Source: an uncultured Alistipes sp.
GTDB lineage: Bacteria; Bacteroidota; Bacteroidia; Bacteroidales; Rikenellaceae
Reading direction: 5' to 3'
Assembly: GCA_900766655.1 (NCBI GenBank)
Contig: CAAFWE010000009.1
Location: 1 to 21,450 of the forward strand
DNA: 21,450 bases
How positions within the stretch are numbered: the stretch's first letter is position 1; each line of letters begins with the position of its first letter. Made by a program: the position numbers and the translations under genes. Below, piece by piece: positions 1-8,558 of this stretch. The notes beneath the pieces were generated by a model that searched no databases, was not told where the DNA came from, and worked only from the letters and a program-made list of their open reading frames with translations.

Positions 1-46
1 ATTATTAGCACAGCAAGAGGTCGCAACACCCGACAAACTTAAATAA
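1..46 (+). CDS. C-terminal end of an upstream gene (partial)
   Basis: The frame starting at base 2 is open from the window edge and reads LLAQQEVATPDKLK before a TAA stop at 44-46. It ends 13 bases before the vWA gene, the same close spacing as within the rest of the run, so it is probably the tail of the preceding gene of one operon. Only 14 residues are visible and no family can be named. The frame starting at base 1 is also open (stop at 40-42) but gives a less protein-like, Arg/Thr-rich tail. The frame choice is an inference. Confidence 0.4.
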   Translation, partial: LLAQQEVATPDKLK

Positions 47-59
47 ACATTATACCATA

Positions 60-1067
60 ATGAAACAAATTAGACTTTTACTAACCCTATGTTCGCTTTT
101 GCTGGCACACCTAGCAACTGCACAAAACACAAACATTTATGTGTGGGATGTGACAAGATCGATGATTGGCAAGGGCACCATCAATGGTGAAAAGACCCCT
201 AACATCTACGACAAGGTGGAGGAGTATCTTATCAAAGATATCGAAAATATCTCTATAGCTAGCACTCGCATTGTGGTCATCCCATTCCAAGAGGATGTGC
301 TTAGGGACTACATCATCACCGCTGATGATGCAACTCCTGAGTCGAAGAGAGCTGTGATTGCCAAAATCAAGGAGACCGGTCCTGCGTGCTTCAAGCTGAC
401 ACATAGTCGAACCAACATTGCCGGACCTATCTACTATTCAATTGAACGCTATCAAGAGAGCAACCGCAATGACAAGGTTGTGGTACTCACTGATGGTGAG
501 CAAAATATGGCTGGTGGAAATAAAGCTCTTGCCGAGGCTATCAAGCATTGGAGTTTGCGTTCAGAGGGAACAGACTTTATGGTATATGTTATGACCACAG
601 AAAATGCTACTAGGCCAATAGACGAGAATGTCGAGAACGTGGAATTTGTTGACGACAAAGTCATTACTCGCCAAATTACAACCCTTGGCCTCACTCCTTC
701 GCAGCGAGTAGACTTCAATATTAAGAACGATAAGAATTTCAATATAACATTCGAAAAAAATAGTGATATCGCTATTCCTGATGGCGTAGAGATATCTATC
801 AAGAGCGAGCCAGGATGCCCACTACAAATCAACGAGACAGCCACAATTGAAGGCAACAACATCTGTCTCGCACCGCTGTTCGACTTTGAGACTCTCAAAA
901 AACAGCTTCCACAAGAGGTGACATCCTACAAATTACAACTAAGCATCGTAAATGGAGAGGATATTTTGACAAAAAACAACACACACATAATGCTTGTACC
1001 ATCGGAGATTACCCTTGTAATCAGAAATAAGAAGGAGCGTGTTTTGAAGGTTGAACTAATCGATTAA
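60..1067 (+). CDS. Secreted von Willebrand factor A (vWA) domain protein
   Basis: This 335-residue protein begins with a typical signal peptide (hydrophobic core at residues 5-18, likely cleavage after ATA at 19-21), with no lipobox, so it should be released to the periplasm or beyond. The mature chain opens at once into a vWA fold. The metal-site motif is DVTRS (D30, T32, S34), a DxTxS form of the usual DxSxS, and a second motif VVLTDGE follows with T144, D145 and G146. These residues normally bind a divalent cation and a ligand acidic group. Residues from about 220 to the end look beta-rich and are unassigned. The next gene starts 8 bases downstream, and the gene is co-directional with a lipoprotein and a tubulin-like GTPase. 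It is noticeably more A/T-rich than the genes further right. The vWA call is firm; its ligand is unknown. Confidence 0.88.
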   Translation: MKQIRLLLTLCSLLLAHLATAQNTNIYVWDVTRSMIGKGTINGEKTPNIYDKVEEYLIKDIENISIASTRIVVIPFQEDVLRDYIITADDATPESKRAVIAKIKETGPACFKLTHSRTNIAGPIYYSIERYQESNRNDKVVVLTDGEQNMAGGNKALAEAIKHWSLRSEGTDFMVYVMTTENATRPIDENVENVEFVDDKVITRQITTLGLTPSQRVDFNIKNDKNFNITFEKNSDIAIPDGVEISIKSEPGCPLQINETATIEGNNICLAPLFDFETLKKQLPQEVTSYKLQLSIVNGEDILTKNNTHIMLVPSEITLVIRNKKERVLKVELID

Positions 1068-1075
1068 TTTGAGAT

Positions 1076-1960
1076 ATGAGACGTATTATTAGCATAGTTT
1101 TATTGGCCGTAGTGGCATTTGCGTTGGTTGGTTGTCAGCAGAAGCCAAAGGGAGCAGACTGGGGCAAAACCGAGTATTATCGTAGCTCTCTACTCAAGAA
1201 ATATGAGCCAGTAGTTATGACTCGAACTTTGAATTTCTCGCTTAACGAGGATGGTCAAGATTTAAGCAACAACACCTTTGCATTCAAGATTTACGAGAAG
1301 TTGCCATCCGAGAAGATGGTCAAGGCAGAGGGCATCGTAGTCTACAAAAATGGTGAAGTGTGCGCAGACAACATCCTTCGCGTCAAGGGCAACGAGGGTA
1401 ATGTAGAGTTCGGCATCGAGTTTACAGATGCTGTTGAGGAGGGCAACCACCTCTATTACTTGAAGGAGGTTTCGTTGGGTGGCCTTGATAGAATCGAATA
1501 TATCAAACTTGGCGAAGGTGTTATCGCCAAGAAGGTTGATGTGATGAATCCAGCGAACAAGTGGACTATGATTGTTTCACTTGTGATACTGGGACTCTAC
1601 CTCTTGTGGTTGCTGATATTGCGCCCACTTTGGTGCCCACATTTGAAGTTCTCGAGAGTATACATAACCTATCCTGGTAGCACTGATGAGGTTAAAGAGT
1701 CGTGCAATAATAGCACCAAAATCATCTTTACCAACAAGGCTCGCAAGCAGAACTTCTTGCACACCCTCTTTATGGTGCGTAGTGCTGTTGTTGTTAACGA
1801 GTGCTTCACTCAGGATGTAACGATTTACCCTAAGAAGAGTGGCATTCGTGTCTCTTCACGCCTTAGTGTCGATCCTTCGCCATTCGATATGCCAGAGCGC
1901 AAGGAGAGATTCTATGTCTACAACGACGACAACCAGAAGATTGGCATTCAAACAATGTAA
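1076..1960 (+). CDS. Predicted lipoprotein with a second transmembrane helix, unknown function
   Basis: I do not recognise this 294-residue protein as a known family. The N-terminus is a lipoprotein signal: two arginines, a hydrophobic stretch, then the lipobox LVGC with the acylated cysteine at C20. Residues 21-162 would be periplasmic and look beta-rich. A clear hydrophobic helix lies at about 163-183 and is followed by R, K and R residues, so by the positive-inside rule the last ~110 residues should be cytosolic; they too look like a small beta domain. It would thus be anchored twice in the inner membrane and expose domains on both sides. The start ATG is 8 bases after the vWA stop, and the tubulin-like gene follows after 46 bases. 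The inferred role is to connect the secreted vWA protein with the cytosolic partners. If the cysteine is not acylated, the N-terminus would be an ordinary signal or anchor sequence. Confidence 0.75.
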   Translation: MRRIISIVLLAVVAFALVGCQQKPKGADWGKTEYYRSSLLKKYEPVVMTRTLNFSLNEDGQDLSNNTFAFKIYEKLPSEKMVKAEGIVVYKNGEVCADNILRVKGNEGNVEFGIEFTDAVEEGNHLYYLKEVSLGGLDRIEYIKLGEGVIAKKVDVMNPANKWTMIVSLVILGLYLLWLLILRPLWCPHLKFSRVYITYPGSTDEVKESCNNSTKIIFTNKARKQNFLHTLFMVRSAVVVNECFTQDVTIYPKKSGIRVSSRLSVDPSPFDMPERKERFYVYNDDNQKIGIQTM

Positions 1961-2006
1961 CATATAGCAAAACAAAATATATTATTAACTAAAGTATTGA
2001 TCCAAA

Positions 2007-4943
2007 ATGAGACCTACAATCTACATCGGTTTGGGTGGTACTGGTATCAGAGCCATCTCACAAGCAAAAAAACTGTATGAGGATATCCACGGTAAGGGGA
2101 ATATCCCTAACTACATCGCCTTCTTGGCTATGGACTTCAACCTCAAGGATATCGACAGCCCAAAGTTGCCTACACCAATGGGTGATGATGCTGTTCACAT
2201 CAACTACAGTGGTAGCCCTCGCGACCACTATGAGGGACGCGCTAGAAATGGAGCCTATCGTTGGATGTTCGAAGGCAACACACAATCATTGCAGCATAAA
2301 ATCTCCGATGGCGCAGGTCAGGTACGTACTACCGGTCGCTTCTACACCGAGTATGTTATGAACTCTATTGAGCCTGCTTTGGCACGTTGCTGGCAGCAGG
2401 TTTCGAACATCACCTATATAAACGAGGCAGGTGAGGCTGTGCCTTGCGAGGAGATTGACATCCATATTGTAATGTCGTTGGCAGGTGGAACTGGCGCTGG
2501 TTCATTTATCAATATTGCCGAGATGGTTCACCGCAACTATGGCAAACGAGCTCATATCATTGGATATGGTGTTCTTCACGGAGTATTCCGCACCATCGAC
2601 GCATTGGGTACCCAAACTCGTCGTGTAAGAGAGAATGCTTACTCGGCAATCGTTGACCTCGACTATTTGATGTCGGCAAGTTTTGCAAACCCTATTAAGT
2701 TCGAAATCAATGGTGCTGTACGCGAGTTGACAGGTCCTATTTTCCACGAGTTCTTTGTAATCGACAACATAACAGCTAGTGGTAATACCATTCCAACCGT
2801 AGAGGCTCTTTGCGAGGCTGTAGGTTCTTGCCTCTTTGCAAGTAGCGGTGATATGGGTTCTGCTATCCAGGGAGGACAGAGCAACAACCGTTGGCAGGGC
2901 GGCAACTATGGTATCCTCCACAAGCAGGGTTGGGTACAGGCTCTGGGCGGTTGCCAGGTAGTCTACAAAGGCGACTTGTTGGCTGAGATTTATGGCGCAA
3001 AGGCTGCCATCGAGCTTATCCGTAAGATGCGTTTGGAGGGCACCGGAATTAAGGATATGGTGACCAGCTGGATGGATGAGGTCAAGATTCGTGAGAACGA
3101 AGGTCACGACTATCTCATCGACTCGATCTACTCGCCAGAAACTATGGGCAAACTCAAGGATGCGAGGATCGCTGTTGAAGATACTTTCAATGACATCAAG
3201 ACCGAGACATCTAAGTATATGAACACCCTTGTGGAGTTCCCGACCGAGAAGGACATTGAGACTCTCGAAAAAAGCAAGATCGAGGCTCTTGGCGACAAGT
3301 TGAATACAATTATGCGCGCAGAGTGTGGCATTGGCAATGCTAAGCAGTTCCTCACTACTTTGAAGTCGTACTTGCAGATTTGCAAGCGAGAGATGGAGCA
3401 AGAGGCTTCGGATCGCACACAACAGCTCACCTCGAAGACTCAAGCTGTTGAAAAGGCCTTGATGGATTACGATGAGTTCTGCCATAAGGCATTCCAGTTG
3501 TTCCGTGGTGGTAGCAAACAAGAGCGTTTGGATGATATTTCATCTAAAGCTAAATCAGCTCTCAGGGAGGCAATCGAGATTAAACGTCGTGAGGTAGCAC
3601 GCGACATCTTTACCACATTAATTGCAAAAGTAGAGTCTTATGACCAGCAGCTCGAGGCTATCGACCAGTTACTCGTAAACTTGAGCAAATCGTACACCGA
3701 AAGCGTTACCACGAAGGAGTACGAGAAGAGTTCGTCTGTATTCGAGTACGACCTCTCTTACAATGTGCGCACTAATATGCCTTTTGACCCAGAGCAGATT
3801 GGTCTTGCAGGTTTTATGACAACCCTTGCAAAGCCTATGCTTGATATGGACGTCAAGAATGAGTTGAAGCCGGCTATCGATAACTATGTATCGACTCTTC
3901 CTGAGGCGGTAGCATATCGCGAGAAGCGTTTGATTGATGTTATCAACGAGCTCAGCGACAAGGAGTACGAGATTCTCAAGACCAACATCGAGGCTAAGTC
4001 GAGCAGCTTGCTGCGAATCAACAACCGTAGCCAGGAGAATAACGATGGTAAGCCAACAGATTTGCTCGTGCGTGAGTATATGGTTTCGCTCTACTGCGAC
4101 CAGAACGAGCAGTGCAGACTTCAGAACGACCAGGCATTTATCCGTTACGCAACGGGAGCTGCAGGATGCCAGTTCTTCCCTAACCCTTGCGAGCAGCTCC
4201 GCCAGAAGATGTTCATCTTCCGCGCTGAGTATGCTGTGATACCTTATTGCATCGATTCCCTCAACGAAACGGTTGCAGAATTATACGAAACACAGGTTAA
4301 GTCTTCGATGATGCCGGGCTCTACCTCGTTCAACCCTCACTTCGACAAGATCTTGTTCGAGGAGATGCGCAAGCAGAACTTCAAGCTTGAACCAGAACTT
4401 CCAAATGAGGCTATGTTCTATTGGGTATGTGGTCAGATTTTCGGTTATGTAAATGTTACCGAGCAGGGCTACATTATGGAGAAGGATAGCGATGGCACCC
4501 CTATCAAGCAGTTGCGCAAGGAGGATGTTTCCCATCCGAAGTATATCGCCAACCGTAAGGGTAAGTACTACTTCTGGGAGGAGCGCAGTGGCAACAATGG
4601 TGCAGACAAGAAGTGGTACCCTATCGGCGGCGTAAGCACAGGCGATCGTCTCAGGGCGTTCGAGAACTTCAAGGCGATCACTTTGCCACAGTTCAAGTCA
4701 GATCTCCACACCTTTATCTTGGGATTGAAGTCTACCAAGGGTAGCGCATCACTGAAGGGAAGAATTACCGAGGTGAAGGCTATGGGATTGGAGGACTATA
4801 TCGACCTCGTACTCTGTACAGATAAGGCAAGTGCTACATACTACAGCCAGAGAAAGATGGAGCTCACACAGATCAATGCTGAGTGGGACTACATCAACGA
4901 TGCGATTGGAGGTCTTGAGAACGCACTTGAGAATCTAAAATAA
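2007..4943 (+). CDS. Large tubulin/FtsZ-like GTPase (Tubulin_2-type)
   Basis: This 978-residue protein starts with a nucleotide-binding Rossmann-type strand and loop, IYIGLGGTG (residues 5-13), then a second strand FLAMDFN (39-45) that matches the position of the NTD segment of FtsZ. The tubulin signature loop follows as LAGGTGAGS (158-166), equivalent to GGGTGSG/T of FtsZ and tubulin. These put it in the tubulin superfamily and imply GTP binding and perhaps polymerisation. It is far longer than FtsZ (about 350-400 residues). The GTPase core probably occupies the first third, a helical, coiled-coil-rich segment spans about 420-565, and the remaining ~400 residues are unassigned. I cannot confidently place the T7 loop acidic residues that complete the active site between subunits. 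No signal peptide or membrane helix, so cytosolic. The papain-like gene begins 6 bases downstream, which suggests co-translation and a shared complex. From memory, related FtsZ-like proteins have been linked to vWA proteins in predicted membrane-remodelling systems. Confidence 0.85.
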   Translation: MRPTIYIGLGGTGIRAISQAKKLYEDIHGKGNIPNYIAFLAMDFNLKDIDSPKLPTPMGDDAVHINYSGSPRDHYEGRARNGAYRWMFEGNTQSLQHKISDGAGQVRTTGRFYTEYVMNSIEPALARCWQQVSNITYINEAGEAVPCEEIDIHIVMSLAGGTGAGSFINIAEMVHRNYGKRAHIIGYGVLHGVFRTIDALGTQTRRVRENAYSAIVDLDYLMSASFANPIKFEINGAVRELTGPIFHEFFVIDNITASGNTIPTVEALCEAVGSCLFASSGDMGSAIQGGQSNNRWQGGNYGILHKQGWVQALGGCQVVYKGDLLAEIYGAKAAIELIRKMRLEGTGIKDMVTSWMDEVKIRENEGHDYLIDSIYSPETMGKLKDARIAVEDTFNDIKTETSKYMNTLVEFPTEKDIETLEKSKIEALGDKLNTIMRAECGIGNAKQFLTTLKSYLQICKREMEQEASDRTQQLTSKTQAVEKALMDYDEFCHKAFQLFRGGSKQERLDDISSKAKSALREAIEIKRREVARDIFTTLIAKVESYDQQLEAIDQLLVNLSKSYTESVTTKEYEKSSSVFEYDLSYNVRTNMPFDPEQIGLAGFMTTLAKPMLDMDVKNELKPAIDNYVSTLPEAVAYREKRLIDVINELSDKEYEILKTNIEAKSSSLLRINNRSQENNDGKPTDLLVREYMVSLYCDQNEQCRLQNDQAFIRYATGAAGCQFFPNPCEQLRQKMFIFRAEYAVIPYCIDSLNETVAELYETQVKSSMMPGSTSFNPHFDKILFEEMRKQNFKLEPELPNEAMFYWVCGQIFGYVNVTEQGYIMEKDSDGTPIKQLRKEDVSHPKYIANRKGKYYFWEERSGNNGADKKWYPIGGVSTGDRLRAFENFKAITLPQFKSDLHTFILGLKSTKGSASLKGRITEVKAMGLEDYIDLVLCTDKASATYYSQRKMELTQINAEWDYINDAIGGLENALENLK

Positions 4944-4949
4944 GCTATT

Positions 4950-7900
4950 ATGTCTATCTTTGCACACATATATGTAGGCAAGGAGTATAAGGACTTGGTA
5001 TTGAGCATTAGCCGTGCTACGCTACGAAATGGCGGTAGTGCGGCTATTGCCAACATCAACTATCTGGTTGCTGACATCGAGAACGAGGAGGTGCATCTCA
5101 GTCGCCTAATCGTCAAGAACAACGCACCTGAGCCCGAGTTGATAGGCCAAGATCGATATACGGAACTTGCGTGGTCCGACTATTCGGCTACAGCACTCAC
5201 CAATTTTGGTGCACAATGGCGTGATGTATACAACGAACTTATCACTGCCACGATGGGAGCTATGCAACTCAATGTAATGCTCCATTTCCCCCTCTATAAG
5301 GATTCAATTGTAGGTTCCATTCAGAGTCTTTATGGAGCTATAACAAGCGTGAATATGCCTATGCAAATCGATTTCGTAGGCTACTGCGAGGATTTGGCTC
5401 AGATTGTGGAACCAGGCTTCAAAGATGTATCTCACGCGGCTAAACAAGTTGTTAAGTTTGCGGAATTCCGCAAAAACAAAAAGTTGCTCAACTCGCAGCA
5501 TCTCATTGTTCTGCAAAACTCAAACCGTCACGGAATTACCCTTGGTCTCAATCTCCATTCGTTAACCGAGGTTATTTCGCACTTTGCCATAAGCTGCAGC
5601 AACTACTACTCGGAGTTGTTCCCATCTGTCGTTATTTACAAGGATGTGGTGGCATTTGGTTTGGCGTCGATAGAGATTGACAAATTTATGTTGGTGGACT
5701 ACCTCCTCAAGCGCACTGCGCTCAATGCGATGGAAATGTCTTTCATCAACCAAAACGATGTCAGCTCAAGCAAGGCCAGCGAGATTGCAAACGAACTTCT
5801 CAATGATAAGCTACACATTCTACGCGATTTCTTCGGCATCACCGAAGAGAAGCCTTTCTCGGAGGTGCAAGAGATGTTCCGCAAGGAGGCAGTTGAAGTG
5901 TACGACAAATGCCTGGAGCGTCTAAATCGTACGAAGAGTATACCCGACAAGGTCGCCATATTGGCAACACTTTTGTCAAAGAACGATTGCGAGCTCTTCT
6001 CGCAGGCGGTCTACAACCAGGATGGTCTGCGTATCTACGACCTATTCTCGGAGAGTATCGACTTCTTTATCGAGAATGATTACGGTGGCTATCTCAAAGT
6101 GGGCGACAAGGCACCAATCAACCCTATTCCAGAGTTGAAGAAGTTGGATGCGCTGGTTATCGATTTGGAGGCACAGCGTCGCGCTATGGCCGAGCAACTC
6201 GAGATTTTGGGCCAGCAAATCGACAAGAGTCACAATGTCGAGGAGTGCTATCTTGAGGATGGTGTATTCCACTTCAAGGGACAGCATTTCCGTCTTATGC
6301 CAGACTTGGATGAGGATCCACTGGAGGATACCTACCAACCTACTCCGAACCTAATAATTCGAGATAGTATCGATTTGCGTGGAGGCTTCCGCCCTGTGCA
6401 AAATCAAGGTTCACAAGGTTCGTGCTTAGCTCACGCTTTGACCGCAATTTTCGAGTATGCAAGCAAGTTGAGCACCAACGAGGAGCTCGATTTGAGCGAG
6501 GCGTTCCTCTACTACAATGCTCGTGAGATGGATACCGTAGGCGATGTCTCCACCAATACTGACATTGGTTCGCGTGTTAAGCCAGCCGTGCAATCGTTGA
6601 TGAAGTATGGTATTGCGCAAGAGGAGTTCTGTCGCTACAACGATGAGGATTTCACTACCAAGCCATCTCCAGAGGCGTATGCTGATGCTGAAAAACGCAA
6701 GCTGATTAAGGCTAAGAGTGTTGAGCGTAACACTACAGCGGTCAAGTCTGCCTTGAACGAAGGTTATCCTGTGTCGATATCGTTGGCTCTTTGCAAGAGT
6801 TTCAATTCAGCAGCTAATGACGGATATGTTCCGATGCCATCACAGGAGGAGATTGAGGAGCGATTTGCTCCTATAACCGAAGAGAACGAGAATAAGGATA
6901 AGCACTCCTCGCACGCAATGGTAGTGGTAGGTTATAGCGACAAACTTCGCCGCTTCATCGTCCGCAACTCTTGGGGTGTTGACTGGGGTGAATATGGCTA
7001 TTGCTATGTACCTTACGAGTATTTTGACCACGAGCAGCTGTTCCAGAGCGCGACTATCTTGACCGAGATAGAGTCTCTGCCAACAATCAAGATGGAGAAT
7101 ATTCCTTTCTTGGCTGTAGATGATCAGGATTTGAACATTCGTTACTACATCGCACAAGCTGCCCTTGCGAAAATCGAGAGCGATTTGAGCAAATCACGAC
7201 AGCAACGCAACGAGTTATTTGTTGCGTGTCAGACCCTCATTGCACAGTTCTCGTCGCAGCCACTCTCTCGCGATGGTTTCCTAAAGTCATCGGAGGATGC
7301 GCTACAGAGTCGTATCGACGATGCTCGCAGTCGACGCAAGGAGATCGAGGAGAAGCAAGAGGCGATGAAAAAGGAGTTGAAGAAATTCTATCTTTGGACA
7401 ACTCTTATAAGTAGTGCAGTTGTTCTTGCCTGCCTAGCATTGATTTGGGGTATTAATAGCCTATCTGAGCTCGTAGGTGGATCATACCGCTGTGGCTACC
7501 TCAACTCTCTCTATGTTATCGTTCCTGGCCTGCTTTATGTCATCTACATCACCACCAAGAGATGGAAGGCTTGGCGCGAGGAGAGTCACAATCTTGCAAA
7601 CGAGGACGAAATGCTCGATACTGCCATAAGGAGTGATGAGAAGATTAAGAGGGGACTTAAGTATAAGACCTATTCGACATATCACTTGATGCAGGAGATA
7701 AGCAAGATTCACAACTTGTTGGAGAACAGGTATCTCAACCTTCTCAAGTTGCTCAACAACTTGCGTGCGTGGTACAAAGAGATTGACTTGATGTCGATGG
7801 CGGAAATGTCGAACGATGGCATACCGGTTATTTCGTTGCTCGACAAGGATCTTCTGGATAAGTTCTTCAATGAGCACATCAAGAATAACGATGAGTTTGA

Positions 7901-8324
7901 GATCGACTTCTGCGAAACCATCAAATCTGACAAGCTGATTGACACGGAGGATTTGGCTACTCTACGAAATAGCTTGATCGACACAGCGACAATCAATCTC
8001 CACAAATTTGCGAAGATTAATAGTTTCAGCATGTCGCGTCATATCGCAGGTCCGGCGTATGAATGGTTGGTGCCTGTAGATAGGAAAATGGCAAACGAGT
8101 GTGATCGTCAGTCCGACTTGTTCATCCATTTCAGCCCTAGTGCCGATCCAAACATTCAGGTTATGAAACACCTCATCTCGCATAATGTATCAGAGCATAT
8201 AAATAGCTTGAGCAAGGTTTTCATTAACTTCCCAACCTTCCATAGTTCGGAGGATCACGACCATATGATCTATCTAACTATCGCACCACTTAGCTATAGT
8301 GATTGCGAGATACTCAAGCATTAA
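4950..8324 (+). CDS. Membrane-anchored papain-like (C1) cysteine peptidase, multidomain
   Basis: In this 1124-residue protein residues 1 to about 390 match nothing I recognise. A short coiled coil lies at 392-430. A papain-type domain spans about 470-715: NQGSQGSC supplies the oxyanion-hole Gln (Q486) and nucleophile C492, SSHAMVVVGY supplies H655, and RNSWG supplies N673, so the triad is complete. The disulphide cysteine that sits three residues before the nucleophile in papain is replaced by Q489. A long charged coiled coil (about 730-812) leads into two hydrophobic helices (about 814-836 and 850-869), with lysine/arginine-rich flanks before the first and after the second, so both ends should face the cytosol. 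The C-terminal ~250 residues are unassigned. There is no signal peptide. It follows the tubulin-like gene by 6 bases and is the last gene of the run. The substrate is unknown; processing of a partner protein is an inference. Confidence 0.85.
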   Translation: MSIFAHIYVGKEYKDLVLSISRATLRNGGSAAIANINYLVADIENEEVHLSRLIVKNNAPEPELIGQDRYTELAWSDYSATALTNFGAQWRDVYNELITATMGAMQLNVMLHFPLYKDSIVGSIQSLYGAITSVNMPMQIDFVGYCEDLAQIVEPGFKDVSHAAKQVVKFAEFRKNKKLLNSQHLIVLQNSNRHGITLGLNLHSLTEVISHFAISCSNYYSELFPSVVIYKDVVAFGLASIEIDKFMLVDYLLKRTALNAMEMSFINQNDVSSSKASEIANELLNDKLHILRDFFGITEEKPFSEVQEMFRKEAVEVYDKCLERLNRTKSIPDKVAILATLLSKNDCELFSQAVYNQDGLRIYDLFSESIDFFIENDYGGYLKVGDKAPINPIPELKKLDALVIDLEAQRRAMAEQLEILGQQIDKSHNVEECYLEDGVFHFKGQHFRLMPDLDEDPLEDTYQPTPNLIIRDSIDLRGGFRPVQNQGSQGSCLAHALTAIFEYASKLSTNEELDLSEAFLYYNAREMDTVGDVSTNTDIGSRVKPAVQSLMKYGIAQEEFCRYNDEDFTTKPSPEAYADAEKRKLIKAKSVERNTTAVKSALNEGYPVSISLALCKSFNSAANDGYVPMPSQEEIEERFAPITEENENKDKHSSHAMVVVGYSDKLRRFIVRNSWGVDWGEYGYCYVPYEYFDHEQLFQSATILTEIESLPTIKMENIPFLAVDDQDLNIRYYIAQAALAKIESDLSKSRQQRNELFVACQTLIAQFSSQPLSRDGFLKSSEDALQSRIDDARSRRKEIEEKQEAMKKELKKFYLWTTLISSAVVLACLALIWGINSLSELVGGSYRCGYLNSLYVIVPGLLYVIYITTKRWKAWREESHNLANEDEMLDTAIRSDEKIKRGLKYKTYSTYHLMQEISKIHNLLENRYLNLLKLLNNLRAWYKEIDLMSMAEMSNDGIPVISLLDKDLLDKFFNEHIKNNDEFEIDFCETIKSDKLIDTEDLATLRNSLIDTATINLHKFAKINSFSMSRHIAGPAYEWLVPVDRKMANECDRQSDLFIHFSPSADPNIQVMKHLISHNVSEHINSLSKVFINFPTFHSSEDHDHMIYLTIAPLSYSDCEILKH

Positions 8325-8348
8325 TTCGCTTTATGAGTCATTAACGAA

Positions 8349-8377
8349 AATGCCCCGACCGCAATGGTTGGGGCATT
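8349..8377 (+). terminator. Hairpin terminator after the vWA/tubulin/papain run
   Basis: A 12-base stem (AATGCCCCGACC pairing with GGTTGGGGCATT, one G-T pair) with a 5-base loop lies 24 bases past the papain-like gene stop. The T-run after it is weak (ACTATTT), so termination may be imperfect, but the position and strength of the stem fit an operon end. Confidence 0.65.
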
Positions 8378-8504
8378 ACTATTTAACTCTGGTTGGTCGT
8401 CTCCGACGCTACAATTTGGATTGGTTTGTACATTTTTTTGCGAGACCATACCATAGCGAACTGAAGATTATAGCTTTTGCTGATGGGGCGATAGAAAAAT
8501 GTGA

Positions 8505-8536
8505 TTTGCACTTTCGGAAAATATCCCCTAAATTTG
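8505..8536 (+). promoter_or_regulatory. Bacteroidetes-type promoter for the DUF4405-sialidase run
   Basis: TTTG at 8505-8508 and TAAATTTG at 8529-8536 match the Bacteroidetes sigma-ABfr -33 (TTTG) and -7 (TAnnTTTG) boxes, with 20 bases between them. Transcription should begin near 8543, giving a leader of roughly 15-20 bases before the ATG at 8559. The rest of the gap 8378-8504 holds nothing I can identify. Confidence 0.75.
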
Positions 8537-8558
8537 CAGTAACAAACAGAACAAAACT

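Noticed and set aside
2502..3521. A 339-codon minus-strand open frame inside the tubulin-like gene
   Set aside because: No start context, no recognisable domain, and entirely within a gene with clear tubulin motifs.
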